DNA from: an uncultured Blautia sp.
Lineage (GTDB): Bacteria; Bacillota; Clostridia; Lachnospirales; Lachnospiraceae
Length of the DNA: 64,000 bases
Assembly: GCA_958367245.1 (NCBI GenBank)
Contig: CATXEA010000006.1
Coordinates: 55,394 to 119,393, forward strand
Direction: 5' to 3'
Each line of letters starts with the position of its first letter. Positions within the stretch are counted from its first letter, which is position 1. Below are positions 1 through 8,057 of this stretch, in pieces. The translations under genes were made by a program, and so were the position numbers. The notes below the pieces were generated by a model, which was not told the origin of the DNA, ran no database searches, and saw only the letters and a program-made list of their open reading frames with translations.

Positions 1-1358
1 TTCGGACCTTCATAACGGATAAATACAGCATCGCCTTTTTTTACTTTATGTTTCAGAACTGCATCCAGACATTCTTCCTCACTGTCAAAAGGTCTGGCAT
101 TGAGCACTGCCTGGAACATCTCCTTCGGACATGCAGTGTGCTTGATCACTGCTCCTTCCGGCGCAAGATTTCCTCTCAAAATAGCAATGCTTCCATCTGT
201 TCCGATTGCGTTGTCATAAGAACGGATAATGTCTTCTTTTTTCAGATTCACGTTGTAGCGGGCATTGAAATCTTCCAGCCATTTGCCGCATCTTTCATAG
301 AATCCGTTTCTCTTTAATTCATCAAGGTTTTCTCCAAGAGTCTTTCCGGTAACTGTCATCACATCCAGATGGAGATGCTCTCGAATCTCTTCCATAATCG
401 CAGGAACTCCGCCTGCATAGTAGAAGCATTCCGCAGGCCATCTTCCTGCCGGACGCACATCAAGAAGATAACGGGCATTTCTGTGAAGTCTGTCAAAGGT
501 GTCTCCCGTAATCTCAATGCCGAATTCGTGAGCAATCGCCGGAATATGGAGCAGGCAGTTGGTGCTTCCGGAAACTGCCGCGTGAACGAGGATTGCATTT
601 TCGAAGCTCTTCTCTGTGATAATCTCACTTGGGCGCATTCCCGGCATGGAAGCAAGCTTCACTGCCAAAGCTCCGGCCTCTCTGGCATAGGTAAGAAGAT
701 CAGGGCTTGTGGCAGGCATCAGGGCGCTTCCCGGAAGGGCAAGTCCCAGAGCCTCTGCCATAATCTGCATAGTGGAGGCTGTTCCGATGAAAGAGCAGGC
801 TCCGCAGCTTGGGCAGGCATTGCATTTCGCCCAGTTCAGCTTTTCCTCGTCAATTTCACCACGCTGATATTTGGCGCTGTACATTCCCAACTGCTCCAGA
901 GTGAGCATTTCCGGACCTGCATTCATGGTTCCGCCCGGTACTACAACTGCCGGAATATCTACTCTTGCAAGTCCCATCAGGTTTGCCGGCATTCCCTTGT
1001 CACAGCTTGCCAGATAAACTCCGGCGTCGAAAGGTGTGGCATTTGCGTGTATTTCGATCATATTTGCAATCATTTCGCGGCTTGCCAGACTGTAGTTGAT
1101 TCCGTCTGTTCCCTGACTTTCGCCGTCACAGATATCTGTACAGTAGTAGCGGGCGCCGTGTCCTCCGGCCTCTTCAATTCCTTTTCTTACTTCCTCAACA
1201 AGAATATCAAGATGTCCGCTTCCGGGATGGCTGTCACCGAAGGTACTCTCAATCATGACCTGTGTCTTGGACAAATCTTCCGGCTTCCATCCTGTACCGA
1301 TTCTCAGCGGATCCAGCTCCGGGGCAAGTCTTCGCATTTCCTGACTCTTTAATTCCAT
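1..1358 (-). CDS. IlvD/Edd-family dehydratase, probable sugar-acid dehydratase (3' end cut by window edge)
   Basis: Dehydratases of this family remove water from 2,3-dihydroxy acids (dihydroxy-acid dehydratase, phosphogluconate or pentonate/hexonate dehydratases) using an Fe-S cluster. The frame is open from an ATG at 1358 (GGAGAA upstream) through the left edge, giving 452 residues. Visible family marks are FGDSHPGSGHL near residue 41, TDICDGESQG, the cysteine segment SCDKGMP, and CPSCGACSFIGTAST, which carry the cluster cysteines. It lies 75 nt downstream of a GntP permease gene on the same strand, beside a FadR-type regulator. That context favours catabolism of a sugar acid (gluconate, xylonate or similar, giving a 2-keto-3-deoxy acid) over branched-chain amino acid synthesis, since no ilv genes are adjacent. 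The exact substrate cannot be read from sequence. Confidence 0.88.
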   Translation of the reverse strand, partial: MELKSQEMRRLAPELDPLRIGTGWKPEDLSKTQVMIESTFGDSHPGSGHLDILVEEVRKGIEEAGGHGARYYCTDICDGESQGTDGINYSLASREMIANMIEIHANATPFDAGVYLASCDKGMPANLMGLARVDIPAVVVPGGTMNAGPEMLTLEQLGMYSAKYQRGEIDEEKLNWAKCNACPSCGACSFIGTASTMQIMAEALGLALPGSALMPATSPDLLTYAREAGALAVKLASMPGMRPSEIITEKSFENAILVHAAVSGSTNCLLHIPAIAHEFGIEITGDTFDRLHRNARYLLDVRPAGRWPAECFYYAGGVPAIMEEIREHLHLDVMTVTGKTLGENLDELKRNGFYERCGKWLEDFNARYNVNLKKEDIIRSYDNAIGTDGSIAILRGNLAPEGAVIKHTACPKEMFQAVLNARPFDSEEECLDAVLKHKVKKGDAVFIRYEGP

Positions 1359-1433
1359 AGAAATTCTCCTCTCCGCCGTCCCTGTTCAAACACGCTCCAG
1401 GACGGTTCCATTATGCTTCTGTCGCAAATTTCG

Positions 1434-2792
1434 TTATGCAAAAAATGAAATAATAAGTGCTACGATAAATCCGGTTCCTCCAACCAGTGTCTCCATGATT
1501 GTCCATGTTTTTAAGGTTGTTTTTTCATCCATTCCAACAAGTGATTTTACAAGCCAGAAACCGGAGTCATTAAAGTGGGAGCATACAGTTGCGCCGCCTG
1601 CAACTGCTGCTGTCACACATGCAAGGTACAGTGGGGAAAGCTCTGCAATACCGGGCAGCGCTGCCACGATACCGGCTGCCATTGTCATAGCAACTGTAGC
1701 AGAACCTACACAGATTCTTACAAGCGCAGCTACCACGAAAGCTACCACTACGATTGGCAGGCTCGCGGAGGCAACCGCATTTCCGATTACTTCTCCAAGT
1801 CCGGAATACTGCAGTACATAACGCAGTACGCCGCCGCAGGCTGTTACAAGAAGAATCAGACCTGTAGGCTCCAGAGATTTTGTCATAATCTTTTCAAGTT
1901 CTTTCATAGAGTAGCCATGTTTCACACCAAGAATCAGCATCGCTGCGATTGTGGCAATAAGAAGGGCTACAAAAGGCTCTCCGAGGAAAGCAAAAATCGG
2001 AGCAATTCCGCTTAATGCAGGTACTACGCCTGAAATGGAATCCAGAATGATAAGTACCAGCGGAATCATAATAATTCCAACGATTGTCCAGAAGTTCGGA
2101 AGTTTTGATTCATCAATGTCTTCCTGCTCTGCTACGTGTTCCGGAACAGGAACCATAAATTTATTTCCGCAGATAGCGCCCCATACAGGTCCGGCTACGA
2201 TCATGGCAAAGATTCCGCAGAAAATACCTACCAGAATAACCCAGCCAAGTTCTACGTTCAGCATAGTTGCTACAAGAACAGGTCCCGGTGTCGGCGGGAT
2301 GAACGCGTGTCCTACTGCAAGTCCTGCAAGTAATGGAATTGCATAGAATAAAGATGAGCGTTTTGTTCTTTTGGCAAGGGAAAATGCCAGCGGGATTAAG
2401 ATAATCAGACCTGCGTCAAAAAATACCGGCATTGCAATAACAAGTCCTGTGATTCCAAGCGCCCAGGCTGCTTTTTTATCTCCGAAACGTCTGACCATTG
2501 TCACAGCCAGAGTCTGGGCGCCGCCCGATGCTTCCAGTATGGCTCCGAACATGGAACCAAGTCCTACGAGAAGCGCGATGCCTTTCAGGGTGTTTCCTAT
2601 ACCATCATTTACAGCAGTTACAATGTCGTTAAATGGCATACCTGCAATCAGTCCGATTGCGATAGCGCCCACAAGAATAGCTACCATAGCCTGTACTTTG
2701 AATTTAATAATCAAAACAAGCAGAATCGCAAGTCCGATTATTGCAGCCAGAATCAGGCGGGTAGGATCCAGGGTTGCTGTTTCGTTACTCAT
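1434..2792 (-). CDS. GntP-family gluconate/sugar-acid:H+ symporter
   Basis: A 452-residue, highly hydrophobic protein with about a dozen membrane segments that should import an organic or sugar acid with protons. GntP-family marks include an N-terminal hydrophobic stretch, FFDAGLIILIPLAFSLAK, HAFIPPTPGPV near residue 160, and the C-terminal NDSGFWLVKSLVGM. Length is normal for the family. The ATG has AGGAGGAG upstream. It is first in the unit with the dehydratase gene and has its own promoter at 2891-2919, flanked by the repeated 11-mer described separately. Gluconate is the textbook substrate, but related permeases carry other sugar acids. Confidence 0.93.
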   Translation of the reverse strand: MSNETATLDPTRLILAAIIGLAILLVLIIKFKVQAMVAILVGAIAIGLIAGMPFNDIVTAVNDGIGNTLKGIALLVGLGSMFGAILEASGGAQTLAVTMVRRFGDKKAAWALGITGLVIAMPVFFDAGLIILIPLAFSLAKRTKRSSLFYAIPLLAGLAVGHAFIPPTPGPVLVATMLNVELGWVILVGIFCGIFAMIVAGPVWGAICGNKFMVPVPEHVAEQEDIDESKLPNFWTIVGIIMIPLVLIILDSISGVVPALSGIAPIFAFLGEPFVALLIATIAAMLILGVKHGYSMKELEKIMTKSLEPTGLILLVTACGGVLRYVLQYSGLGEVIGNAVASASLPIVVVAFVVAALVRICVGSATVAMTMAAGIVAALPGIAELSPLYLACVTAAVAGGATVCSHFNDSGFWLVKSLVGMDEKTTLKTWTIMETLVGGTGFIVALIISFFA

Positions 2793-2860
2793 AAAAAAAC
2801 TCCTCCTACATATCTCTTAGAATGCTGCATCTGCATTCTTTTTTCTTATTTCCTTCCATA

Positions 2861-2931
2861 ACATCTGACGTCTTTTGTTATTATGTCTAAATTATATATG
2901 CCCCATATTTTTCATTCAATACATGTGACGT
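2861..2931 (-). promoter_or_regulatory. Promoter of gntP-dehydratase unit bracketed by a direct repeat (putative FadR-type operator)
   Basis: On the minus strand a TTGAAT box (2914-2919) and a TATAAT box (2891-2896) are 17 bp apart. An 11-mer, ACATNTGACGT on the plus strand, occurs at 2921-2931 just upstream of the -35 and again at 2861-2871 just past the expected start point. The copies begin exactly 60 bp apart. The adjacent GntR-family gene is the natural candidate binder; this is inference. Confidence 0.65.
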
Positions 2932-2958
2932 ATCTATTTTCCTTTCTATCTTTTACAC

Positions 2959-2999
2959 AAAAAAAGCACATCTATCCTCTTGGATAAATATGCCTTTTT
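2959..2999 (-). terminator. Rho-independent terminator of the GntR-family regulator gene
   Basis: Hairpin at 2966-2993 (arms pair GGATA/TATCC plus outer GC.../...GC with small mismatches), followed on the minus strand by a run of seven T. A T-run also lies on the other side, so it could act in both directions. It separates the regulator from the gntP promoter. Confidence 0.75.
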
Positions 3000-3051
3000 G
3001 TGCAATATATCTATTATTTTTTTTGAGTCATCTGTCTGCCGCCAAAAATCA

Positions 3052-3753
3052 TCAGACGTTTTCACCCATAAGCTTCATAATAGTCTGGCGGTTATATGTC
3101 AGGTGCATAATCATTGCGCATCTCGCTCCCACAGAGTCTCTCCGCATAATCGCTTTCGTAATCGCCCGATGCGTCTCAAGGGTTTCGTCCTTTAACAGCC
3201 TGTGAGTAATATTGGCAAAGGTCAGAACTGCCTTATTGATAATCGGTATCAGGATTTCCACAACCTGATTTTTGCTGCACTGTGCAATACAGGTATGAAA
3301 TTCTATGTCTTTGCTGATATGATTTTTTCCGCTCATATACAGCTCCTCTGTCTGGTCACAAAGCTTTTTCAGACGGAGCAGATCTTCTTTTGTCGCATTT
3401 TTGCAGGCTGCCGCTGCAATCTCCGGTTCAATCATAAGACGTACCTCGAAAAGATCGAGGGCAAGCTGATATTTGTTTTCTATTTTTCCAAGCCCAAGAG
3501 GGTCTATGTCCAGAGGATTTGTATTTATCACATAAGTTCCGGAACCGCGGCGCACCTCCAGGATTCCTCTGGATACCAGACCTTTTACCGCCTCCCGGAT
3601 TGTACTCCTACCTACGCCGAACTTCTCCGCAAGCTCAAACTCATTGGGTATCTTCTCCCCCGGTTCCACGGGCTGTTCCAGAATATATTTCATCAGCTCA
3701 TCTTCTGTTTTTGCCCCAAGGGATTTCCTTTCTGATTTCTCAATGTATTTCAT
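3052..3753 (-). CDS. GntR/FadR-subfamily transcriptional regulator
   Basis: A 233-residue regulator: an N-terminal winged helix (about residues 15-80, with KIPNEFELAEKFGVGRSTIREAVKGL and the wing RRGSGTYV) and a C-terminal all-helical FCD ligand domain, typical of FadR-subfamily repressors that sense sugar acids or other carboxylates. It sits upstream of the gntP-dehydratase unit on the same strand but is separated from it by a terminator. It probably controls that unit through the repeated 11-mer around its promoter. Confidence 0.92.
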   Translation of the reverse strand: MKYIEKSERKSLGAKTEDELMKYILEQPVEPGEKIPNEFELAEKFGVGRSTIREAVKGLVSRGILEVRRGSGTYVINTNPLDIDPLGLGKIENKYQLALDLFEVRLMIEPEIAAAACKNATKEDLLRLKKLCDQTEELYMSGKNHISKDIEFHTCIAQCSKNQVVEILIPIINKAVLTFANITHRLLKDETLETHRAITKAIMRRDSVGARCAMIMHLTYNRQTIMKLMGENV

Positions 3754-3821
3754 TTTTGTTCACACTCCCATTTATCGGTGATTCTTTCACTTTACCCGCC
3801 AATTCTTTTACTTTAAGACTT

Positions 3822-3850
3822 ATTCTAGCGAATTTTACCCTGTCATGCAA
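3822..3850 (-). promoter_or_regulatory. Promoter of the GntR-family regulator gene
   Basis: Minus-strand TTGCAT (3845-3850), 17-bp spacer and TAGAAT (3822-3827), about 70 nt upstream of the start codon. No copy of the ACATNTGACGT repeat was found here, so autoregulation is not apparent. Confidence 0.6.
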
Positions 3851-3925
3851 GAACAATCCTTTTTACCATTTATTACTTTTCACTTCGTTCACAGCGGCGA
3901 GTCAAAATTATATACTGCTTTGCTC

Positions 3926-3963
3926 TTGACGTTACATATTATGTAATGTTATAATCCATGTAA
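3926..3963 (+). promoter_or_regulatory. Promoter with palindromic operator for the ArsR-like regulator/MFS operon
   Basis: TTGACG (3926-3931) and TATAAT (3950-3955) are 18 bp apart. The spacer holds the palindrome TTACATATTATGTAA (3932-3946), and a further half-site ATGTAA lies at 3958-3963. A repressor bound here would block polymerase directly, so the first gene of the operon probably represses itself. Confidence 0.75.
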
Positions 3964-3994
3964 TAATTTTAATATAAATGGGGAGGAATTTTGC

Positions 3995-4564
3995 ATGAAA
4001 AAAATAATTGTTTTATCTACCAAAAAAGAACTGGAAATTTATATGAGTCCCTGTCGTCAGGAAATCCTTCGTGAGCTTCGTCTGGCAGGCGAACCGGTAA
4101 CGCCAAAGTTTCTCGCAGACAGACTGAAAATCTCTCCGTCTTCCATTCAGTTTCATTTAAAGAAACTGGAAACACTGGGAATTGTAAGTCTTCACCATAC
4201 GGAACTGATTCGCGGGATTACCGCAAAATTTTATGTTCCTGCTGACGTTGATATCAGTATCGGATGTCATCTGGATGATTTTCGCCATGAGCGGGAAATC
4301 GTACTGGAAAATATGGTTCATAATGTTTTTCAGGGATGCTGTAAAGCCTTTTATGACTGCCCGAAAGATGCTATTGAAGACCCTTTTTCCAATATTCCCG
4401 CAGACATCTTTACAGGTATCGCGTTTCTAACAGAAAACGAAATAACACAGCTTCGGAAAATCATCTTTGATTTTCTGGAATCTCACTCTCAAAAACGCCC
4501 GGACACCTATCCGTGGGAATATAGTTTACTTGCTTATAAAGTGAAGGAGGATGCAAATGAATAA
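3995..4564 (+). CDS. ArsR-like winged-helix transcriptional regulator
   Basis: A 189-residue protein with an N-terminal winged helix at about residues 19-75 (RQEILRELRLAGEPVTPKFL, then SPSSIQFHLKKLETLGIV), the arrangement of ArsR-type helix-turn-helix repressors. The C-terminal half is of unknown function and contains several acidic and histidine residues. GGGGAGG precedes the ATG. It overlaps the following exporter gene by 8 nt, so the two are translationally coupled. With the palindrome in its own promoter it is likely a self-repressing sensor that induces the exporter. The inducer is unknown. Confidence 0.85.
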   Translation: MKKIIVLSTKKELEIYMSPCRQEILRELRLAGEPVTPKFLADRLKISPSSIQFHLKKLETLGIVSLHHTELIRGITAKFYVPADVDISIGCHLDDFRHEREIVLENMVHNVFQGCCKAFYDCPKDAIEDPFSNIPADIFTGIAFLTENEITQLRKIIFDFLESHSQKRPDTYPWEYSLLAYKVKEDANE

Positions 4565-5780
4565 TATTTTTCGAACAATCTTTCTGCTGAAAAGCCTTTC
4601 TACAGGACTGATGCTTCCGATAATGAGCCTTATGATTATTTCCAGAGGTGCAGGAACAGAGCTTCTTCCATTGGTCATAGGAGTTTACTCTCTGACTGTA
4701 ATTCTCTTTGAATTTCCCAGCGGCATTTTCAGCGATATATTTGGACGCAAAAAAACATTTCTTATCTCCTGTTCTCTGATGCTTCTTTCTTTATTTCTTC
4801 TTATCGTGGAAACGTCCAATGTTTCTATTCTGTTTTTGGCATTTGCTATTCAGGGAACAGGAAGAGCCTTTTCCTCCGGCAGTCTGGATGCTCTTGTGCT
4901 GGAAAAAAGTCTTCTTTCAGGAGAGGACGCTTCCACAGCCAAAACAAGCGGTGAACTGGGCTTTATTGAAAGCCTGGGAATTGCTGTCGGAAGTATTTTT
5001 GCAGGATTTCTTGGAAATATCGGTACTACCTGTTCTGCCAATCTTTTTGTGATGGCTCTGTTGTATCTGCTTATCACTCTTCTTACAGTTGTCGGGGTAA
5101 AAGATACCCATATTGATTCTTCCGGAGAACCCTTTCTCCTTTTTTCAGAAATAAAAAAATTCCGGAGACAGATGGCAGGAAGTCTTCGCTTTTCCGTGCA
5201 ATCTGCTCCGGTTCGTATTTTACTTATTCAGGTTTTCTTTACAGGAATTGTTCTGTTCTCTCTGGAAACTTACTGGCAGCCGGGACTTTTGCGCCTTATG
5301 GCTGACAGGAAACTTTGGATATTCGGCTTCGTTTCCTTTTTGGGTTTTTGTTTTACTGCTCTTGCCAGTTATCTTACGCCGAAGCTTCTGCTGCATATAT
5401 CCCCAAACAGCAAGCGCCCATGGTGGAATTTTTTGTTTGTCATCAGACTGCTTTTCGCTGCAGGCACTTTTCTTCTTGGGAGTATCCTGCATCCTGCCTT
5501 TTTTGTGCTGGCTTATTTACTTATCTATTTTTTCCATGGGGGAGGAAGCACAGTCGAAAACACGCTCCTGTCCCAAAATACCCCAAGAGAAATGCTCGCC
5601 GGTATTATGTCCCTGTTCTCTTTGATATTCCAGTTAGGAGCTCTTGCAGCTTCTGCTTTTACAGGCGCGTTTCTTTCCAATGCCGATTTTCCGATTATCT
5701 GGCTTCTTTTAAGCGGTCTGGCTATTTTTTGCTATATTGCCCTATTTCTCAAAGCCCGATTTATTCACTCTCTCGATTAA
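4557..5780 (+). CDS. MFS transporter (probable drug/metabolite efflux)
   Basis: A 407-residue major-facilitator protein with about 12 membrane helices. The loop after helix 2, GIFSDIFGRKKTFLI, carries the MFS motif A pattern. The start at 4557 is chosen over an ATG six bases upstream because AAGGAGG then has normal spacing. It is co-transcribed with the upstream regulator, which suggests substrate-induced efflux rather than nutrient uptake. Its last 39 bases overlap the convergent pyridoxamine kinase gene. Confidence 0.88.
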   Translation: MNNIFRTIFLLKSLSTGLMLPIMSLMIISRGAGTELLPLVIGVYSLTVILFEFPSGIFSDIFGRKKTFLISCSLMLLSLFLLIVETSNVSILFLAFAIQGTGRAFSSGSLDALVLEKSLLSGEDASTAKTSGELGFIESLGIAVGSIFAGFLGNIGTTCSANLFVMALLYLLITLLTVVGVKDTHIDSSGEPFLLFSEIKKFRRQMAGSLRFSVQSAPVRILLIQVFFTGIVLFSLETYWQPGLLRLMADRKLWIFGFVSFLGFCFTALASYLTPKLLLHISPNSKRPWWNFLFVIRLLFAAGTFLLGSILHPAFFVLAYLLIYFFHGGGSTVENTLLSQNTPREMLAGIMSLFSLIFQLGALAASAFTGAFLSNADFPIIWLLLSGLAIFCYIALFLKARFIHSLD

Positions 5781-6590
5781 ATACGGAAGCACCGGCTCGA
5801 ATTTGACGCCGTACCAGTGATTTTCCTCCTCTGCGGTGGCTTTCATGCAGGCAAGGACAAAATCTGCAGCAATCTGCGCAGCCTCAAAAGCTGTTTTGCC
5901 GCGCATCAAAGCCCCTGTAAAGGACGATGCAAAAATATCTCCTGTACCATGACAGCCTTTCGGGAGTTTTTCATGCTCATAATAATGATACTCTCCGTTT
6001 TCGAAAACCACAACGCCGGTATAGCCTTCTCTGTAGGAAATTCCGGTAAGAATCACATTCTTTGCCCCAAGCTCCGTCAGTGCTTTCAGAGCTGTGTCGA
6101 TGTATGACCTGTCATACTCTGTCTGATAAGGAAGACCTGTGAGCAGACTTGTTTCTGTCATATTCGGAAGGAGATAGTCTGCTCTTGCGCAGAGTGTCTT
6201 CATAGATTCTACGAAATCCTCATCAAAGCCAACATAAAGCCTGCCGTTGTCTGCCATTGCAGGGTCGATTATTGCAGGCGCTTCTTCTTTTTTTACTGTG
6301 TCGAGAAGACCGCAGACATATTCTATCTGCTTTTCACTTCCCAGATATCCTGTGTAAACGGCGTCGAAGGAAAGCCCTTCCTTCTGCCAGTGCCTGTTGA
6401 TTTTCGGCATATCTTCCGTCAGATCACGGAACGTATAGCCGCTGAAACCTCCTGTATGGGTGGAAAGTACTGCGGACGGCAGTACGCAGGTTTCCACTCC
6501 GCAGGCTGAAATTACCGGAAGAGCAACTGTCAGGGAGCATTGTCCCAGACAGGAAATATCCTGTACTGTTAAAATTCTTGGATATGACAT
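5742..6590 (-). CDS. pdxY: Pyridoxamine/pyridoxal kinase
   Basis: A 282-residue ribokinase-fold vitamin B6 kinase that phosphorylates pyridoxal or pyridoxamine for PLP salvage. Family marks are the N-terminal ILTVQDISCLGQCSLTVALP, VLSTHTGGFSGY, YTGYLGS, and the ATP/anion-hole segment GCHGTGDIFASSF near residue 213, with its catalytic aspartate. It appears to be monocistronic. Its 3' end overlaps the convergent MFS gene by 39 bp without an obvious terminator. The gene symbol follows family convention. Confidence 0.92.
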   Translation of the reverse strand: MSYPRILTVQDISCLGQCSLTVALPVISACGVETCVLPSAVLSTHTGGFSGYTFRDLTEDMPKINRHWQKEGLSFDAVYTGYLGSEKQIEYVCGLLDTVKKEEAPAIIDPAMADNGRLYVGFDEDFVESMKTLCARADYLLPNMTETSLLTGLPYQTEYDRSYIDTALKALTELGAKNVILTGISYREGYTGVVVFENGEYHYYEHEKLPKGCHGTGDIFASSFTGALMRGKTAFEAAQIAADFVLACMKATAEEENHWYGVKFEPVLPYLIERVNKSGFEK

Positions 6591-6704
6591 ACGAAATACC
6601 TCTCTACTACAATATTTATGGTTACTATCTTCATTGTTAATAGGAAATCATTCTTCTTGCTGCTTTATCTGACTTCCTCTTCAAGTTGTTTTTCAATGTA
6701 CTTT

Positions 6705-6731
6705 AGTATATCATAGCTTTGTCATTGTCAA
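6705..6731 (-). promoter_or_regulatory. Promoter of pyridoxamine kinase gene
   Basis: Minus-strand TTGACA (6726-6731) and an extended -10, TGATATACT (core 6705-6710), with a short 15-bp spacer. It lies about 115 nt upstream of the start codon. The rest of the 6591-6793 gap shows no other clear element. Confidence 0.5.
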
Positions 6732-6793
6732 AATATCCAGAATTTATTATATTTTAGGGGTCAGTTTTTATGTGGAGTCCGCCTCATTTTCAA

Positions 6794-8053
6794 TTATTTC
6801 TCTTCCTGATATTCCCGAAAATCCACTGTCTTTCCGGTTACACGGGACTCTTCTGCCGCCAGAGCTATGAGGTGGCTTGCCACAGAAATTTCAGCGCTGG
6901 ATTTTCCGCAGGATGCATCGCCTGATACAAGCTTCACAAAATCACGCATCATATTTGTATCGCTTCCGCTGTGTCCCTTCGGGGAAGTATTCAACTGAAT
7001 CGTCTCTTTTTCTCCGGTAACAAAATTGTCAATTTCAATGACACCGTCTTCCATATTTCCCTTTAACTGTCCCTTTGTTCCCATAATATTAATGATACGG
7101 GAGCAGTGAGTGGAAAATGCGCTCATGGTCATATTCACAGTAACCTGATTTTCAAATTCCAGATTCACAACCTGATGATCCACAACCGTATTATCACAAT
7201 GGAACACACATCTTCCGTAAGGTCCTTCTTTCAATGCCTGAAGAACCGTCTCTGTATCTGTATCAGAAGAAACTGCATAAATCAACCCGTCTTCCTCTGC
7301 CTTGGGATGCTCGAAATAAAACTTCGGCGCATAAAAAGCACAGTCCGCTCTATAAGGGCATCCATCCAGACAACGCTTAGGCGCTCCCTCAGGTGCGTTT
7401 TCCTCGCGGAAAAAGGTTCTCTCTCCAAAAGAACTCACCTTCGTACAAGGGCTGTCCACCAGCCACAGAAGAATATCCATATCATGGCAGCATTTCTGAA
7501 GAATCATAGGGCTTGTCTCTTCTGCCCTGCGCCAGTTTCCTCTGACAAAGCTGTGCGCATGATGCCAGAAACCTACCTCTTCAATATGCTGAATGCTCAT
7601 AAGTCTTCCGATTTTTTCCTGAGAAATACACTCCTTGATTTTGGAGAAAAATGCAGAATAACGAAGCACATGACAAATCATAAGAATGCGTCCGTATTTT
7701 TTTGCCATTTTTCCCATTTCAATAATTTCTTTTTTATCCGGAGACATAGGCTTTTCGCAGAGCACATGGTACCCTTTTTCCAGAGCCCTTACAACCGGCT
7801 CATAGTGCATGGTATCCTGAGTACATACCATCGCGCAGTCTGCAAGTTTTTCTCCGGAAAGAAGTTCTTCATATCCGCTGAACTGAAATTCTTCAGGAAT
7901 ATGAAACTTCTCTGCATATTCTTTTCTTCTCTTTTCATTCGGCTCTGCCACTGCAACGATACGCAGTTCATCCGGATGTTCCTTCGCATAAGCTGAATAT
8001 ACGTGACCGCCGCGAAGTCCCGCGCCGATTAAAACCGCCGTAACCTGTCCCAT
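6794..8053 (-). CDS. Gfo/Idh/MocA-family NAD(P)-dependent sugar oxidoreductase
   Basis: A 419-residue protein with an N-terminal Rossmann domain (GAGLRGG at residues 12-18 and CEKPMS near residue 99, the family's conserved EKP) and a C-terminal substrate domain. A cysteine-rich insert, RCLDGCPYRADC near residue 231, may bind a metal; it is not part of the minimal family core. The gene begins 4 nt after the GH29 fucosidase stop and is last in the importer-fucosidase unit. It probably oxidises, reduces or epimerises the released sugar or a modified glycoside. The substrate is not identifiable from sequence. Confidence 0.88.
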   Translation of the reverse strand: MGQVTAVLIGAGLRGGHVYSAYAKEHPDELRIVAVAEPNEKRRKEYAEKFHIPEEFQFSGYEELLSGEKLADCAMVCTQDTMHYEPVVRALEKGYHVLCEKPMSPDKKEIIEMGKMAKKYGRILMICHVLRYSAFFSKIKECISQEKIGRLMSIQHIEEVGFWHHAHSFVRGNWRRAEETSPMILQKCCHDMDILLWLVDSPCTKVSSFGERTFFREENAPEGAPKRCLDGCPYRADCAFYAPKFYFEHPKAEEDGLIYAVSSDTDTETVLQALKEGPYGRCVFHCDNTVVDHQVVNLEFENQVTVNMTMSAFSTHCSRIINIMGTKGQLKGNMEDGVIEIDNFVTGEKETIQLNTSPKGHSGSDTNMMRDFVKLVSGDASCGKSSAEISVASHLIALAAEESRVTGKTVDFREYQEEK

Positions 8054-8057
8054 AGAC

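Noticed and set aside
369..1352. Long open frame of 327 codons on the plus strand at the left edge
   Set aside because: It lies opposite the dehydratase gene, has cysteine/histidine-rich low-quality composition, no ribosome site and no family resemblance.
1..3753. Branched-chain amino acid biosynthesis (ilvD) at the left edge
   Set aside because: Neighbours are a GntP permease and a FadR-type regulator, with no other ilv or leu genes.
7106..7996. 296-codon plus-strand frame
   Set aside because: Shadow of the Gfo/Idh/MocA gene; no recognisable domain and an improbable composition.
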